Shown here in pieces: positions 16,626 through 25,944 of a DNA stretch of 52,485 nucleotides (positions are counted from its first letter, which is position 1; each line of letters begins with the position of its first letter). Made by a program: the position numbers and the translations under genes. The notes under the pieces are model-generated. The model saw only the letters and a program-made list of their open reading frames with translations. It was not told where the DNA came from and ran no database searches. This DNA comes from Mediterranea massiliensis (lineage in GTDB: Bacteria; Bacteroidota; Bacteroidia; Bacteroidales; Bacteroidaceae). Location of the stretch: positions 1-52,485 of the forward strand of contig SUYA01000014.1 in the NCBI GenBank assembly GCA_015060695.1, written 5' to 3'.

Positions 16626-19493
16626 TTATCCTTTATTAATGGGTTTTGTACATTCATCCACCAAATAAGCAATAGAAACATAAGGTATGCCCGCATTGGT
16701 AGTGAGCCCTATTTCACAAGTACGACTGTTACTATAGCCAATTTGTATATTCTTTTCTTCAATTTGTGGTCGCAATTTACGCAACGCATATGCATTCAGT
16801 TCGGGATGGGTAAATCCACGATCCCCTGCAAAACCGCAACATCCCACTTCTTCCGGCACAAATACATTGGTAGAGCAGAGACGAGCCACTTTAATCAGTG
16901 CCTCTGCCAATCCCATTTTGCGCATGGAGCAAGTGATATGTACAGCCACAGGACGATTGGTAGGCGTGAACTCAAGTTTGTCCACCAGGAATAAACTGAT
17001 AAACTCAGCAGGTTCATACAACTTCATTTTAACAATATGTTCACGCATGCGATGCAGACATGGACTTTGATCACACAATACAGGATATTTCCCTTCACAA
17101 GATGCTTCCCAAAGAGCTGCCTCAAGTTCTTTCGTCTTACGATCGGCAATATCCATCATGCCTTTGCTCTCCCAAATGGTACCGCAACATAGGTTATCCA
17201 TATTTTTGGGGAAAATCACCTCATAACCCGCCTTGTTCAACAAAGCTATCATTTTGTTTACAAGCGGTTGCTCTACAGGTGATTTCTTGGCCAGTCCCAT
17301 TGCTTGATTGATGCAACTGGGGAAATATACTACTTTATTATCGCTTGGAGTTTGAGGCTGTTCAGTTGCCTTTTTCGGATGGTAATTCTTAGGCATCGCT
17401 GGTGTCCACAAAGGTATGCCCATCTTGTGCAAACCACGACAGATACTGCTCATTGCCCCTGTACCCAAAAGTGTATGGCCGAAATTTGCTAAAGCTAACA
17501 CAGGACGCAATCCACTTTTTACACCCGATAGATTGCGAGCAGCAAAATCGCCCATCTTATAACCTGTCGTTCCGGGAAGAAGTTGTTGTTGGCGAACAAC
17601 ATGTGTCAAGTCTCCTGTGTTGATACCCATGGGACAAGACATCGAACAAAGGCCATCACCTGCACAAGTTTCGTTGCCCGGATATTGGTATTGTTTAGAT
17701 AAAAGAGCAAGTCTTTCGGGGTCGCTTCCCTCTTGTTTCAATCGTGACATCTCGCGTTGTAACACAATGCGCTGTCTGGAAGAGATGGTAAATCCGCATG
17801 ATACACAATTTACTTCACAGAAGCCACATTCTATGCAACGATTCACCTTTTCTCCAAATTTTTTGTCCAGCATGGGAAGAGGTTTGAAGTTCTTGATGTG
17901 GCATTGCGGATCGTCATTGAATATGACACCGGGGTTAAGCAAGCCTTGTGGGTCGAAGATTGATTTTATCTCTTTCATCACTTCATAGGCTTCATCTCCC
18001 CATTCGTGTCGAACATAAGGAGCCATGTTGCGACCTGTGCCATGTTCAGCTTTCAAAGAGCCATCGTACTTGTCCACAACCAACACTTTTACATCTTCCA
18101 TTAGGGCTTCGTAGCGATGAACTTCGGCATCGGTTGCAAAGCTTTGGTTGATAATGAAGTGATAGTTTCCTTCGAGTGCGTGACCATATATACATGCATC
18201 GTCATAGCCATGGCGTGCAATCAGTGTTTGCAAATCCTCAGTAGCCTGAGGCAAGTCTTCGATATGGAAAGCAACGTCTTCAATAAGACAAGTTGTTCCC
18301 GGCTTGCGTGTACCTCCCACACTTGGGAAAATACCTGAACGGATAGCCCAATAGCGAGCATACTCTTCGGGACGGTCGGTGAAACGAGCTGGCAAATAGG
18401 TATCAAATTGTTTGAGTAAACTTTCTACCTTATTTATTTGGATAGCAAGTTCTTCTGCAGTATTGGCCATTACTTCGCACAATACGGCGGTCATGCCCTT
18501 TTCGTCACCACTCTCTTCTTTATATTTCAAGTAAACGGGATCGCTTACTGATGCCAGACTCTTATAATCCAGTAATTCGGCTGCTTTTACTAATGGCTCA
18601 TCTGCCGAGATGAGTTTTTTCATGGCTACTACTGCCTCGCAAGCTGTGCGAATGGTCTTGAAATAGAGCATTGCGCTTGCTTTGAAAGGCTCGGCCGGTA
18701 ATGTTTTCATGGTAACATTGGCCAAAAAAGCCAATGTTCCTTCTGAACCTACTAACAGATGTGCCATGATGTCAAACGGATCATCATAATCCAATAGTGG
18801 TAATAGATTTAATCCGGTTACGTTCTTTATGGCATATTTGTATCTGATTCGTTGCGATAATTTTTCGTTGGCTCGTACCCGATCACGTAAATCGGTGATT
18901 CCTTGCAATATTTCGGGATGAGTTGCTTCGAATGATGCACGGCTTTCGGCGTTGGCTGTATCCAGTCGTGTTCCATCGGCCAGAATCATGGTGGCTGATA
19001 GCATTACTCGATCACTATTAGCATGGGTGCCACAGTTCATGCCGGAGGCATTGTTCATCACTATACCGCCCACCATGGCGCTTTTTATGGATGCCGGGTC
19101 GGGGCCGAATTTACGTCCATAGGGCTGTAGCAGGTTGTTGACACGTTGCCCTACGATGCCGGGTTGCAGGGTGATTTGAGTGGCATCTTGATTGATGCTG
19201 TATTTTTCCCAATGTTTGCCGGCAACAATCAGTATGCTGTCACTAATAGCCTGACCTGATAGACTGGTTCCTGCCGCTCGGAAGGTGACAGGTAAACTGT
19301 GTTTGTGAGCTAAGCGTAGTAGCTCGATAACTTCTTCTTCCCCCTCAGAACGAATAATGATTTGGGGGATGAGGCGATAGAAACCTGCATCGGTGCCCCA
19401 CGCCAGTCGACGTAGTTCATCGGTGTAAATGCGTTCTCGCGGGACAATTTGTCTCGCTTCGTTTAGGAATTGTTTGTAGTTTTGTTTCATCAT
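16626..19493 (-). CDS. FAD-linked oxidase with Fe-S and CCG domains (D-lactate dehydrogenase type)
   Basis: A 955-aa flavoprotein. The N-terminal half is a PCMH FAD-binding domain (SLPVTFRAAGTSLSGQAI, GGIVMNNASGMNCG) with an FAD-oxidase C-terminal domain (KAEHGTGRNMAPYV). The C-terminal half has two 4Fe-4S clusters (CIECGFCEVNC, CAGDGLCSMSCP) and two cysteine-rich CCG motifs (NLCCGTIW, GCCGFAGDRG), as in D-lactate/D-2-hydroxyacid dehydrogenases feeding electrons to quinone. MurQ releases D-lactate, so oxidation of that D-lactate to pyruvate is the likely role. I chose ATG at 19493 (MMKQNYK). The frame stays open to 19595, but those 34 codons cover a strong hairpin. Confidence 0.88.
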   Translation of the reverse strand: MMKQNYKQFLNEARQIVPRERIYTDELRRLAWGTDAGFYRLIPQIIIRSEGEEEVIELLRLAHKHSLPVTFRAAGTSLSGQAISDSILIVAGKHWEKYSINQDATQITLQPGIVGQRVNNLLQPYGRKFGPDPASIKSAMVGGIVMNNASGMNCGTHANSDRVMLSATMILADGTRLDTANAESRASFEATHPEILQGITDLRDRVRANEKLSQRIRYKYAIKNVTGLNLLPLLDYDDPFDIMAHLLVGSEGTLAFLANVTMKTLPAEPFKASAMLYFKTIRTACEAVVAMKKLISADEPLVKAAELLDYKSLASVSDPVYLKYKEESGDEKGMTAVLCEVMANTAEELAIQINKVESLLKQFDTYLPARFTDRPEEYARYWAIRSGIFPSVGGTRKPGTTCLIEDVAFHIEDLPQATEDLQTLIARHGYDDACIYGHALEGNYHFIINQSFATDAEVHRYEALMEDVKVLVVDKYDGSLKAEHGTGRNMAPYVRHEWGDEAYEVMKEIKSIFDPQGLLNPGVIFNDDPQCHIKNFKPLPMLDKKFGEKVNRCIECGFCEVNCVSCGFTISSRQRIVLQREMSRLKQEGSDPERLALLSKQYQYPGNETCAGDGLCSMSCPMGINTGDLTHVVRQQQLLPGTTGYKMGDFAARNLSGVKSGLRPVLALANFGHTLLGTGAMSSICRGLHKMGIPLWTPAMPKNYHPKKATEQPQTPSDNKVVYFPSCINQAMGLAKKSPVEQPLVNKMIALLNKAGYEVIFPKNMDNLCCGTIWESKGMMDIADRKTKELEAALWEASCEGKYPVLCDQSPCLHRMREHIVKMKLYEPAEFISLFLVDKLEFTPTNRPVAVHITCSMRKMGLAEALIKVARLCSTNVFVPEEVGCCGFAGDRGFTHPELNAYALRKLRPQIEEKNIQIGYSNSRTCEIGLTTNAGIPYVSIAYLVDECTKPINKG

Positions 19494-19541
19494 ATTCAGT
19501 GTGTCCCCTTTTAAGGGCTTGGCTATTAGTCTTATCCTTCT

Positions 19542-19577
19542 CCTCAAAGCTGGCAATCGGGGTTGCCTGCTTTGAGG
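19542..19577. repeat. Long hairpin inside the salvage operon
   Basis: CCTCAAAGC pairs with GCTTTGAGG, and inside it GGCAA pairs with TTGCC, leaving one T-T mismatch and a 6-base loop. It lies in the only sizeable gap (102 bases) within this part of the run, between the NamZ-type gene and the FAD oxidase. No T run follows on the minus strand, so it is more likely an mRNA-processing or stability element, or a small palindromic repeat, than a terminator. Confidence 0.65.
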
Positions 19578-19595
19578 GGGATAATTTATTTTCAA

Positions 19596-20834
19596 TTACT
19601 TGTACATGTAGTATTTTTCAGATAATTTTCTGAAACTGTCTACATCTTTATACCAATAGTCACGGATATCATCCCAACTATGGTTTTTGCTGAATCGTTC
19701 ACGTATTTGTTTGGAACCTGTTACCAGGTCAAACATACGATAGCGTCCCTTGTCAGCTTTCTCGAATACTTTATGCTCGGGATAGAGGCGAGCAGCCTCT
19801 TGCATTACGAGGAATTGAATATCGCTCAGCTGTGCTTTTTTGTAATCAGTTAGGTGTACTTGTACGCCTTGTAGCAATTCACCTTTACCTACACTATAGA
19901 ACGGTTTCAGGTGCATGGGTCTGAATTCTACTCCCGGCAAGTTAAGGTCATTCAATGCCTTTGCCAGTTCTTCTGCTTTAATCCAGGGAGCAGCAAACAT
20001 CTGGAAAGGTATGGTATAGCCTACACCAATGCTCATGTATCCGAATTCTCCCAAAATGCCGCTCACGGGATAGAAGAAGGCCGAGTGTGGATGTGGCACG
20101 TGTGGCGAAGAAGGAATCCATTGCAGACCGGTGTCTTCGTAGTTCATTTTACGTTTCCACTTCTTCATTTTCACTACCTGCAAGTCACATTGGATGCCAT
20201 CTTTCAGCATGTGTTCACCATTGAGCATCAAAGCAAGCTCGCCGGGGGTCAATGCATAGAGATAAGGAATCTTGAATTGGCTGACAAACGAGATGCAATC
20301 GTCTTCGGCCAGATTTCCTTCAATCTTCAATCCACCCACCGGATTAGGGCGATCTAATACGATGAATTCTTTTCCATTTTCGGCACAAGCTTCCATGGCT
20401 ACCCCCATGGTGCTGATGTAGGTGAAAGAGCGACAACCAATGTCCTGGATGTCATATACCATCACATCGATGTCTTTCAGCATTTCCGGGGTAGGTTTGC
20501 GTGTTTTGCCATAAAGTGAATATACCGGCAGTCCGGTTGCTGGATCTTTCGCATCAGAAACGTGATCGCCTGCATGAACATCCCCGCGAACACCATGTTC
20601 CGGGCCATACAGTGCCACCAGGTTTACGTTTGGTGCTTCGTGCAAGATGTCGATGGTCGACTTCAAGTTGTTATCTACACCGGTCGGATTGGTAATCAAT
20701 CCCACACGCTTTCCTTCCAGACATTTGAAGTTTTGCTCTTTCAATACTTCAATGCCTGTTTTGATGGTGATTTTTTGAGCCTGTGCGCCCATGCATAGCA
20801 GGGCGAGCAGGCTGATTATCCAGTATTTTCTCAT
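19596..20834 (-). CDS. namZ: DUF1343 protein, NamZ-type exo-beta-N-acetylmuramidase (copy 1)
   Basis: A 412-aa exported protein (signal peptide ending MGAQAQ). Family blocks are clear: RVGLITNPTGVD, LYGPEHGVRGDVHAGDHV, MVYDIQDIGCRSFTY, VLDRPNPVGG and LTPGELALMLNGE. DUF1343 includes NamZ of Bacillus subtilis and of T. forsythia, which release MurNAc from the non-reducing end of peptidoglycan glycans. Here it would supply MurNAc to the transporter, kinase and MurQ encoded downstream. Three bases separate it from the AmpG-like gene stop region. Activity is inferred from the family. Confidence 0.88.
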   Translation of the reverse strand: MRKYWIISLLALLCMGAQAQKITIKTGIEVLKEQNFKCLEGKRVGLITNPTGVDNNLKSTIDILHEAPNVNLVALYGPEHGVRGDVHAGDHVSDAKDPATGLPVYSLYGKTRKPTPEMLKDIDVMVYDIQDIGCRSFTYISTMGVAMEACAENGKEFIVLDRPNPVGGLKIEGNLAEDDCISFVSQFKIPYLYALTPGELALMLNGEHMLKDGIQCDLQVVKMKKWKRKMNYEDTGLQWIPSSPHVPHPHSAFFYPVSGILGEFGYMSIGVGYTIPFQMFAAPWIKAEELAKALNDLNLPGVEFRPMHLKPFYSVGKGELLQGVQVHLTDYKKAQLSDIQFLVMQEAARLYPEHKVFEKADKGRYRMFDLVTGSKQIRERFSKNHSWDDIRDYWYKDVDSFRKLSEKYYMYK

Positions 20835-20836
20835 AA

Positions 20837-22156
20837 TTATTTCTTTCCGTAATCCGGGTCAATCTTTCTATCGACAAAGTAGGTTACAATCAATGTGGCG
20901 ATGCAGCATACCATTACCATCCAGAAGAAGTTGGCATAGCCGATGGCTTCTTGAATATAACCGGCCACCATACCCGGCAACAACATGGATGCCGCCATGA
21001 AGGCTGTACAGATGGCATAGTGTGAAGTCTTGAATTCGCCTTCCGAGAAGTACATCATGTAAAGCATGTATGCGGTAAAGCCGAATCCGTAACCAAACTG
21101 TTCGATGGCCAAGGCCGTACAGATGGCAAGGATATTAGTAGGTTGACACACAGCCAGGTAAACGAATGTGGCACAAGGCAATGTCATACAGCCTGCCATT
21201 ACCCAAAGCGATTTCTTCAAACCTACTTTGGATGCAAATGTGCCACCCAGGATACCACCGGCAGTGAGGAAGAATACACCCACACCGCCATAGATCCAGC
21301 CCACATCTTGCGTAGAAAGGCCCAATCCGCCCAACTCTTGCGATGCTACCAGGAATGGTGTACACATCTTAATCAAGAATGCTTCGGGCAGGCGGTAAAG
21401 CAACATGAAGACGATTGCCAACCATACGCCGGGCTTGGTGAAGTATGTCTTGAATGTACGTGCAAATTCGCTGAAGATGGCACCTGCACTGGCTTTTTCA
21501 TCACCCAATGTAGATGTGTCCGTAGTCGGCTTTGGTACGAAGAATGTGTGGTAAAGAGTCACTGCACTGAACAACACAGCTGTTACCAGCAAGGTGATTT
21601 TCCAGGACAAAGGAATGTTCTGAGTTTGGTTTTCCACCGTTCCTGCAATCCACACCAACACCCCTTGTCCGAAGATTGATGCCAAACGATAGAATGTACT
21701 TCTCCATCCCACCCAGGCTGCTTGCAAGCTTTGATTCAAAGCAAGCATGTAGAATCCATCGGCTGCAATGTCGTGTGTGGCACTGGCAAAGGCTGTAATT
21801 ACGAACAGCAACAGGGTGACTGTAAACATGCTGATCGGTGTTTGTCCCGACATGATTGTTTCGACGTCCGGAGTAGGTACGGTCATTGTCAAAAGGATGA
21901 AGGCTATTGACATCAGTATCTGCATGCTCAGAATCCACCATCTCTTTGTCTTAACGATATCGATGAACGGACTCCAGAAAGGCTTGATCATCCAAGGCAG
22001 ATAGAGCAACGAGGTGAACAAAGCCATCTGTCCATTGGGAACGCCCATTTTAGCCAGCATCAATACCGAAATGTTGTTTACAATGAAATAGGGGATACCT
22101 TGAGCAAAATACAGGGTAGGTACCCACAATATCGGAGAACTATTTTTTGATTTCAT
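20837..22156 (-). CDS. ampG: AmpG-like MFS permease (muropeptide transporter)
   Basis: A 439-aa major facilitator protein with 12 predicted helices. The start (WVPTLYFAQGIPYFIVN, residues 11-27) is the AmpG signature, with PWMIKPFWSPFID after helix 2. AmpG brings anhydro-muropeptides or GlcNAc-anhMurNAc into the cytoplasm. The surrounding genes (amidase, SpoIID, NamZ, MurQ) support this substrate. In other Bacteroidetes similar permeases are sometimes simply annotated MFS, so the exact ligand is inferred. Confidence 0.85.
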   Translation of the reverse strand: MKSKNSSPILWVPTLYFAQGIPYFIVNNISVLMLAKMGVPNGQMALFTSLLYLPWMIKPFWSPFIDIVKTKRWWILSMQILMSIAFILLTMTVPTPDVETIMSGQTPISMFTVTLLLFVITAFASATHDIAADGFYMLALNQSLQAAWVGWRSTFYRLASIFGQGVLVWIAGTVENQTQNIPLSWKITLLVTAVLFSAVTLYHTFFVPKPTTDTSTLGDEKASAGAIFSEFARTFKTYFTKPGVWLAIVFMLLYRLPEAFLIKMCTPFLVASQELGGLGLSTQDVGWIYGGVGVFFLTAGGILGGTFASKVGLKKSLWVMAGCMTLPCATFVYLAVCQPTNILAICTALAIEQFGYGFGFTAYMLYMMYFSEGEFKTSHYAICTAFMAASMLLPGMVAGYIQEAIGYANFFWMVMVCCIATLIVTYFVDRKIDPDYGKK

Positions 22157-22184
22157 GTAAAAAATATGCTTTTATCAGTTTCTG

Positions 22185-23504
22185 TTATTCATAAAGTTTC
22201 TCAATGTTTGCATCGATGTAGTAGTGCAACAAGATTTCATCATACTTGTAACCTTGTTCACCCATTACGGCGGCACCAATCTGGCAAAGGCCGGCCCCAT
22301 GTCCCCAACCCGAGCCAATTAAAGTGAACTTAGCCGGTATGCCTTCTGCAGATACCCCTTCTTTATCCACTACAAATGCCGAGCTATACAGATGTGAAGG
22401 CGACAATGTGCGACGGATTTCAAGTTCTTTACCGATGGTAAGTGTCTTCTTGGTACCTACGATTTTCAATTTCCACAAACGTCCGCTTGTGCCACGAGCC
22501 ACCGGTATCAAGTCAACTATTTGTCCATAGTCAATGCCTGAACGTTTCAGAATCAGGGCCGAAAGTACATCTTGCGTATATTCCACTTTCCAGCGATAGA
22601 AGTCGGTTGTTTCCTGGTCATAGTTGTTGAGCACTTGCGACAAGATTTGCTTGTCAGTCGTGTTGCAGAATGCTTCCGGCGAAGTGCGAATCCACTTATC
22701 GGCTTCAGCCTCAATTGTCAAGTCAGGCAACTCTGTGCAGCTTTTGCTATCGCGTTGTTTAGCCAGGTATGGATATTTCTTATCTTCCCAGCAATATTGG
22801 AATTCTTCGAAAGCTCCACCGCAACATTTAGAGAAACGGGCATCGCAAATGGCGCCATCCGAAGTCAATACTTGTCCACGAGTAGCAGCAATGGCTTGAC
22901 GTACCATTTCAGTTGAAGCACGCGTAATGCCTTGATAGCGTTGGCAATGGTCATCTGCACATACATCAAAGTTTACGTGATCCTCACGATCATACCAACG
23001 AATCAGCTCTTCATCAGTCATCGTATAAGCCGAATAGTCTGTTTGGCTTTCAGCAATCTCTTTATTCTTCTGAATCTGTGCCAGCAACCAGCTGCGCGAG
23101 ATGACAGCATGTGCCTTCAAGAGTTCAAGTGAAGCCGTTGCGCTCATTTCGCTGGAGATGACACTGGTCAAATAATCCTCCACGTTGATGACGTTAACAG
23201 CTGTCAGCTTTTCATTTTCAACAATCAGTTTCAATGCCCCCTGGAAGCGTTGATTTTCTTTACGTTCCCAGTGGAAGTTTATGCCGATAGTTACATCAAT
23301 CAGTTCGAATGAAGCAGTTGTTTCGTCTTGAGGGGCAAACAACAGTTCGTCGTATGCTGTGCCATTCCACACCACTTTACCATTCTCAATCTGAGCAACT
23401 TGCTTACCACTTACCTCTGTGCCATTTACGCAATAAGGAGTTAATAAAATAAATTCTATTTTCGGTTCAAACATGATACCGACCTGAACTTTTGGCTCTT
23501 GCAT
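22185..23504 (-). CDS. SpoIID/LytB domain protein
   Basis: A 439-aa protein of the SpoIID/LytB family. It has the SpoIID block (LTAVNVINVEDYLTSVISSEMSATASLELLKAHAVISRSWLL, read in parts) and the later GWGHGAGLCQIGAAVMGEQG motif. SpoIID enzymes are lytic transglycosylases acting on glycan strands stripped of peptides; related LytB proteins enhance amidases. This would cut denuded glycans in the salvage pathway after amidase action. No signal peptide is evident at this start (MQEPKVQVGIMFEPK), which is odd for a wall enzyme. If correct, it would work on imported fragments. Confidence 0.82.
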   Translation of the reverse strand: MQEPKVQVGIMFEPKIEFILLTPYCVNGTEVSGKQVAQIENGKVVWNGTAYDELLFAPQDETTASFELIDVTIGINFHWERKENQRFQGALKLIVENEKLTAVNVINVEDYLTSVISSEMSATASLELLKAHAVISRSWLLAQIQKNKEIAESQTDYSAYTMTDEELIRWYDREDHVNFDVCADDHCQRYQGITRASTEMVRQAIAATRGQVLTSDGAICDARFSKCCGGAFEEFQYCWEDKKYPYLAKQRDSKSCTELPDLTIEAEADKWIRTSPEAFCNTTDKQILSQVLNNYDQETTDFYRWKVEYTQDVLSALILKRSGIDYGQIVDLIPVARGTSGRLWKLKIVGTKKTLTIGKELEIRRTLSPSHLYSSAFVVDKEGVSAEGIPAKFTLIGSGWGHGAGLCQIGAAVMGEQGYKYDEILLHYYIDANIEKLYE

Positions 23505-23513
23505 AGGTCTAAC

Positions 23514-24449
23514 TTATTTAATTTTATCAGCGATGCGTTTTCTTAGTTGAGCAAAATCTTCTACTGAAAGACATACTTCACTCAAAATCTGTGCCACATC
23601 TTCTGCTGTAATCTTATTAAAATCTTTCTCAATAGGCGTAATGAACACCCCTCCCAAATCTACCGAAGCCGGGCTGCTCAGCAATTGGGCCTCACCTTCG
23701 GCTGTATAACAAGCCGGACGATGTTTCTCACGTGGGAAGACAAATACCACCCACTTGTCAGCTTCATACATGGTCAGTACGTTCATCATAGGCTCGGTTT
23801 CATCTGCTTTCAGTGGCAAACATTCGTAGATGAAGCCAAACAATTTCACGGCATCCTCTTTATTGGTTGACTCGATAACGAGTGATGCACGAGGTGCGTC
23901 GTTCAGCCAAGAGAGGGTTGCTTCTCCATAACTTCCAACTTTACCTGCAACCAGTTCCTTCCATCCTTCTTCTATAGGCATAAAACCTTTATTTCCGGCT
24001 TGGAAATGCGCATGGTCAGGAGCCGAAGCACCACACTTAGGACCATTATAGAAGATAGTAAAGTCTGTCAATTCTTTTGCCAAATCCAACATGTCACCAA
24101 TGCGACCGGCAATGAGTTGGTCTGTATGCTCCATTTCAGGGATTGTCAAATGACGTGGGAAGATAGGAAATGGATTCACCAAAATGTTGTAATGACCTTT
24201 GAAAGCAATTCCTTTTTGTACTTCAGGCAAGTTTGCCGGACAAAGGAAGCACTTACGTTCTTTGATAGACTTCGCATCAACTTTTGCACCCGAAGAGGCA
24301 ATTCTTGCAGGGTTGAATTGAACTTTATACTCCACACCACACACGTCCAATATCTTTACCTTGACACCGGTCAGTGCATTGTAGTTGTTGCGTGCTGTCT
24401 CCCACACTTCCAGTTGGTTGGTCAGCAGTTCATTAACTTGTGTATTCAT
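23514..24449 (-). CDS. DUF4922 protein, HIT/GalT-like nucleotidyltransferase or phosphorylase
   Basis: A 311-aa cytoplasmic protein. It has a Cys-x-x-Cys pair (CFLCPANLP) and a histidine motif DHAHFQAG, as in the GalT/Ap4A-phosphorylase branch of the HIT superfamily; the Cys pair probably binds zinc. Such enzymes swap a nucleotide onto a sugar phosphate or phosphate. It lies between the GT2 gene (6 bases upstream) and the SpoIID gene, so it may make or recycle a nucleotide sugar for that neighbour. The substrate is unknown. Confidence 0.8.
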   Translation of the reverse strand: MNTQVNELLTNQLEVWETARNNYNALTGVKVKILDVCGVEYKVQFNPARIASSGAKVDAKSIKERKCFLCPANLPEVQKGIAFKGHYNILVNPFPIFPRHLTIPEMEHTDQLIAGRIGDMLDLAKELTDFTIFYNGPKCGASAPDHAHFQAGNKGFMPIEEGWKELVAGKVGSYGEATLSWLNDAPRASLVIESTNKEDAVKLFGFIYECLPLKADETEPMMNVLTMYEADKWVVFVFPREKHRPACYTAEGEAQLLSSPASVDLGGVFITPIEKDFNKITAEDVAQILSEVCLSVEDFAQLRKRIADKIK

Positions 24450-24455
24450 GGCAGA

Positions 24456-25913
24456 TTATTTCTTATTCATTGCCACGCGAGCTTGCAATTCCCATGTGCG
24501 GATGCGGTCTTTATAAAGGTTGTGACCATTCATCTTAACAATGTCGAGTGAAGCATCCGAGTTGTCATCCCAACGACGGCAGAGGTATACTACATCGTAA
24601 ACACGGCCAATCTGGAAACGACGGCTGATGTTCAATCCCAATGCATAGTCTTCACCATAGCTTGTGTTAGGTACTTTTACTTTACGCAACATAGGTGTGT
24701 AGAATGCACGAGGAGCACCCAAACCGTTGATACGCAAAGCATTGTTGCGACCGTTTTCAGGAGTCCATTCTTTGTGATCGATTACGCCTGGGGGAATCAT
24801 GTTCATTTCGATATCTGTCAGCATGTAAGTACCTACCACCATTGCACAGTTTTGTTCATAGAATGCATTAACCATGGTTGTCAATGTGTTTTCATCCTTA
24901 TAAACGTCGTCGCTATCCAACTGAACAGCAAACTTTCCGCATTTAGGATGGTGAACACCCATATTCCAGCAACCACCAATACCCAAATCATTGCGTTCAG
25001 GAATGATGTGGATAACACGTCCGTCATTCTTAAACTCTTCGATAGCTTCTGTAGTGCCATCTGTTGAGTGGTTGTCAATCACAATGAGGTTATATTTGAA
25101 ATCAGTTTTTTGTGATAATACTGACTTAATGGCGTCGCGAATTGTACGGATGCGGTTGCGTACAGGGATAATTACTGAAGCTTCGTATTCAAATGTTTCT
25201 TCATCGAATGCTATCTTTTCAAACTGAGGTTCCAAATAACCGCCAATTTCCTTCAAGTGCTCAGTACAAGCTTGTTCCATTTCAATCTGGCGACCGCGGT
25301 TGCGAGGATCTACATAGTCGAATACTTTTTCACCACTCTTGCGGTTGTCCAATTCTACTTCGCTATACAAGTATTCATTGATGTGCATCAGACTCTCTTT
25401 TTGTGAAAGCTTCAGACGGAGGTCATACAAACCGGCAAATTCATAGTCCGCTTTCATGCGGCCGGCAGCTTCTTTGAGAGCAGCAGTGTTGAACAACAAT
25501 ACCGAACCAAAGTTGAAATCATCGCGCAAAGAGCCGAATTGATAATCAATAACAGGTGCATTTGTTTGCTTACCCTCTTTAACTTGATAGTGGTCAGCAT
25601 AAGTCATGCCGGCTGCGCTATCAGTAGCAAGCATCAGCATGCGATCTAATGCAAACATTCCTAATTTCAATGTGCTATGTTTTGTATAAAGCAAAGTGTA
25701 CTCAGCAGCTGCCTTTTCTGCAATCTGCTTTATGGTAGCACTCGAAGTAGCTCCCTTGATAGCAATCACTTGGCAACCTTCCACCTCTTCGGTTACTTCA
25801 GGATCAGCCAAAAGATAGATATTGTTAACTAAGCCTGTTTCTTGCAAGCTTTTAATCGTACTTTCAACTTGTTCTTTCCCAACGAAAGGGATAAAGCAAT
25901 CAATTCTTTTCAT
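24456..25913 (-). CDS. Family 2 glycosyltransferase
   Basis: A 485-aa protein with two parts. Residues ~1-240 resemble a nucleotide-sugar or GT-A-like domain without a clear catalytic motif. From about residue 245 a canonical GT2 domain follows: ASVIIPVRNRIRTIRDAI, VIDNHSTDGTTEAI, and the metal-binding QLDSDDVY. No membrane helices are visible. It is conserved here next to DUF4922 and in the midst of wall-salvage genes. The acceptor is unknown. Confidence 0.88.
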   Translation of the reverse strand: MKRIDCFIPFVGKEQVESTIKSLQETGLVNNIYLLADPEVTEEVEGCQVIAIKGATSSATIKQIAEKAAAEYTLLYTKHSTLKLGMFALDRMLMLATDSAAGMTYADHYQVKEGKQTNAPVIDYQFGSLRDDFNFGSVLLFNTAALKEAAGRMKADYEFAGLYDLRLKLSQKESLMHINEYLYSEVELDNRKSGEKVFDYVDPRNRGRQIEMEQACTEHLKEIGGYLEPQFEKIAFDEETFEYEASVIIPVRNRIRTIRDAIKSVLSQKTDFKYNLIVIDNHSTDGTTEAIEEFKNDGRVIHIIPERNDLGIGGCWNMGVHHPKCGKFAVQLDSDDVYKDENTLTTMVNAFYEQNCAMVVGTYMLTDIEMNMIPPGVIDHKEWTPENGRNNALRINGLGAPRAFYTPMLRKVKVPNTSYGEDYALGLNISRRFQIGRVYDVVYLCRRWDDNSDASLDIVKMNGHNLYKDRIRTWELQARVAMNKK

Positions 25914-25944
25914 AAGGTAAGATGTTTTTTATTAATTATAATTC

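Noticed and set aside
19494..19595. 34-codon N-terminal extension of the FAD oxidase
   Set aside because: It translates the hairpin (basic, Pro/Arg-rich) and is absent from the family N-terminus, which begins at MMKQNYK.
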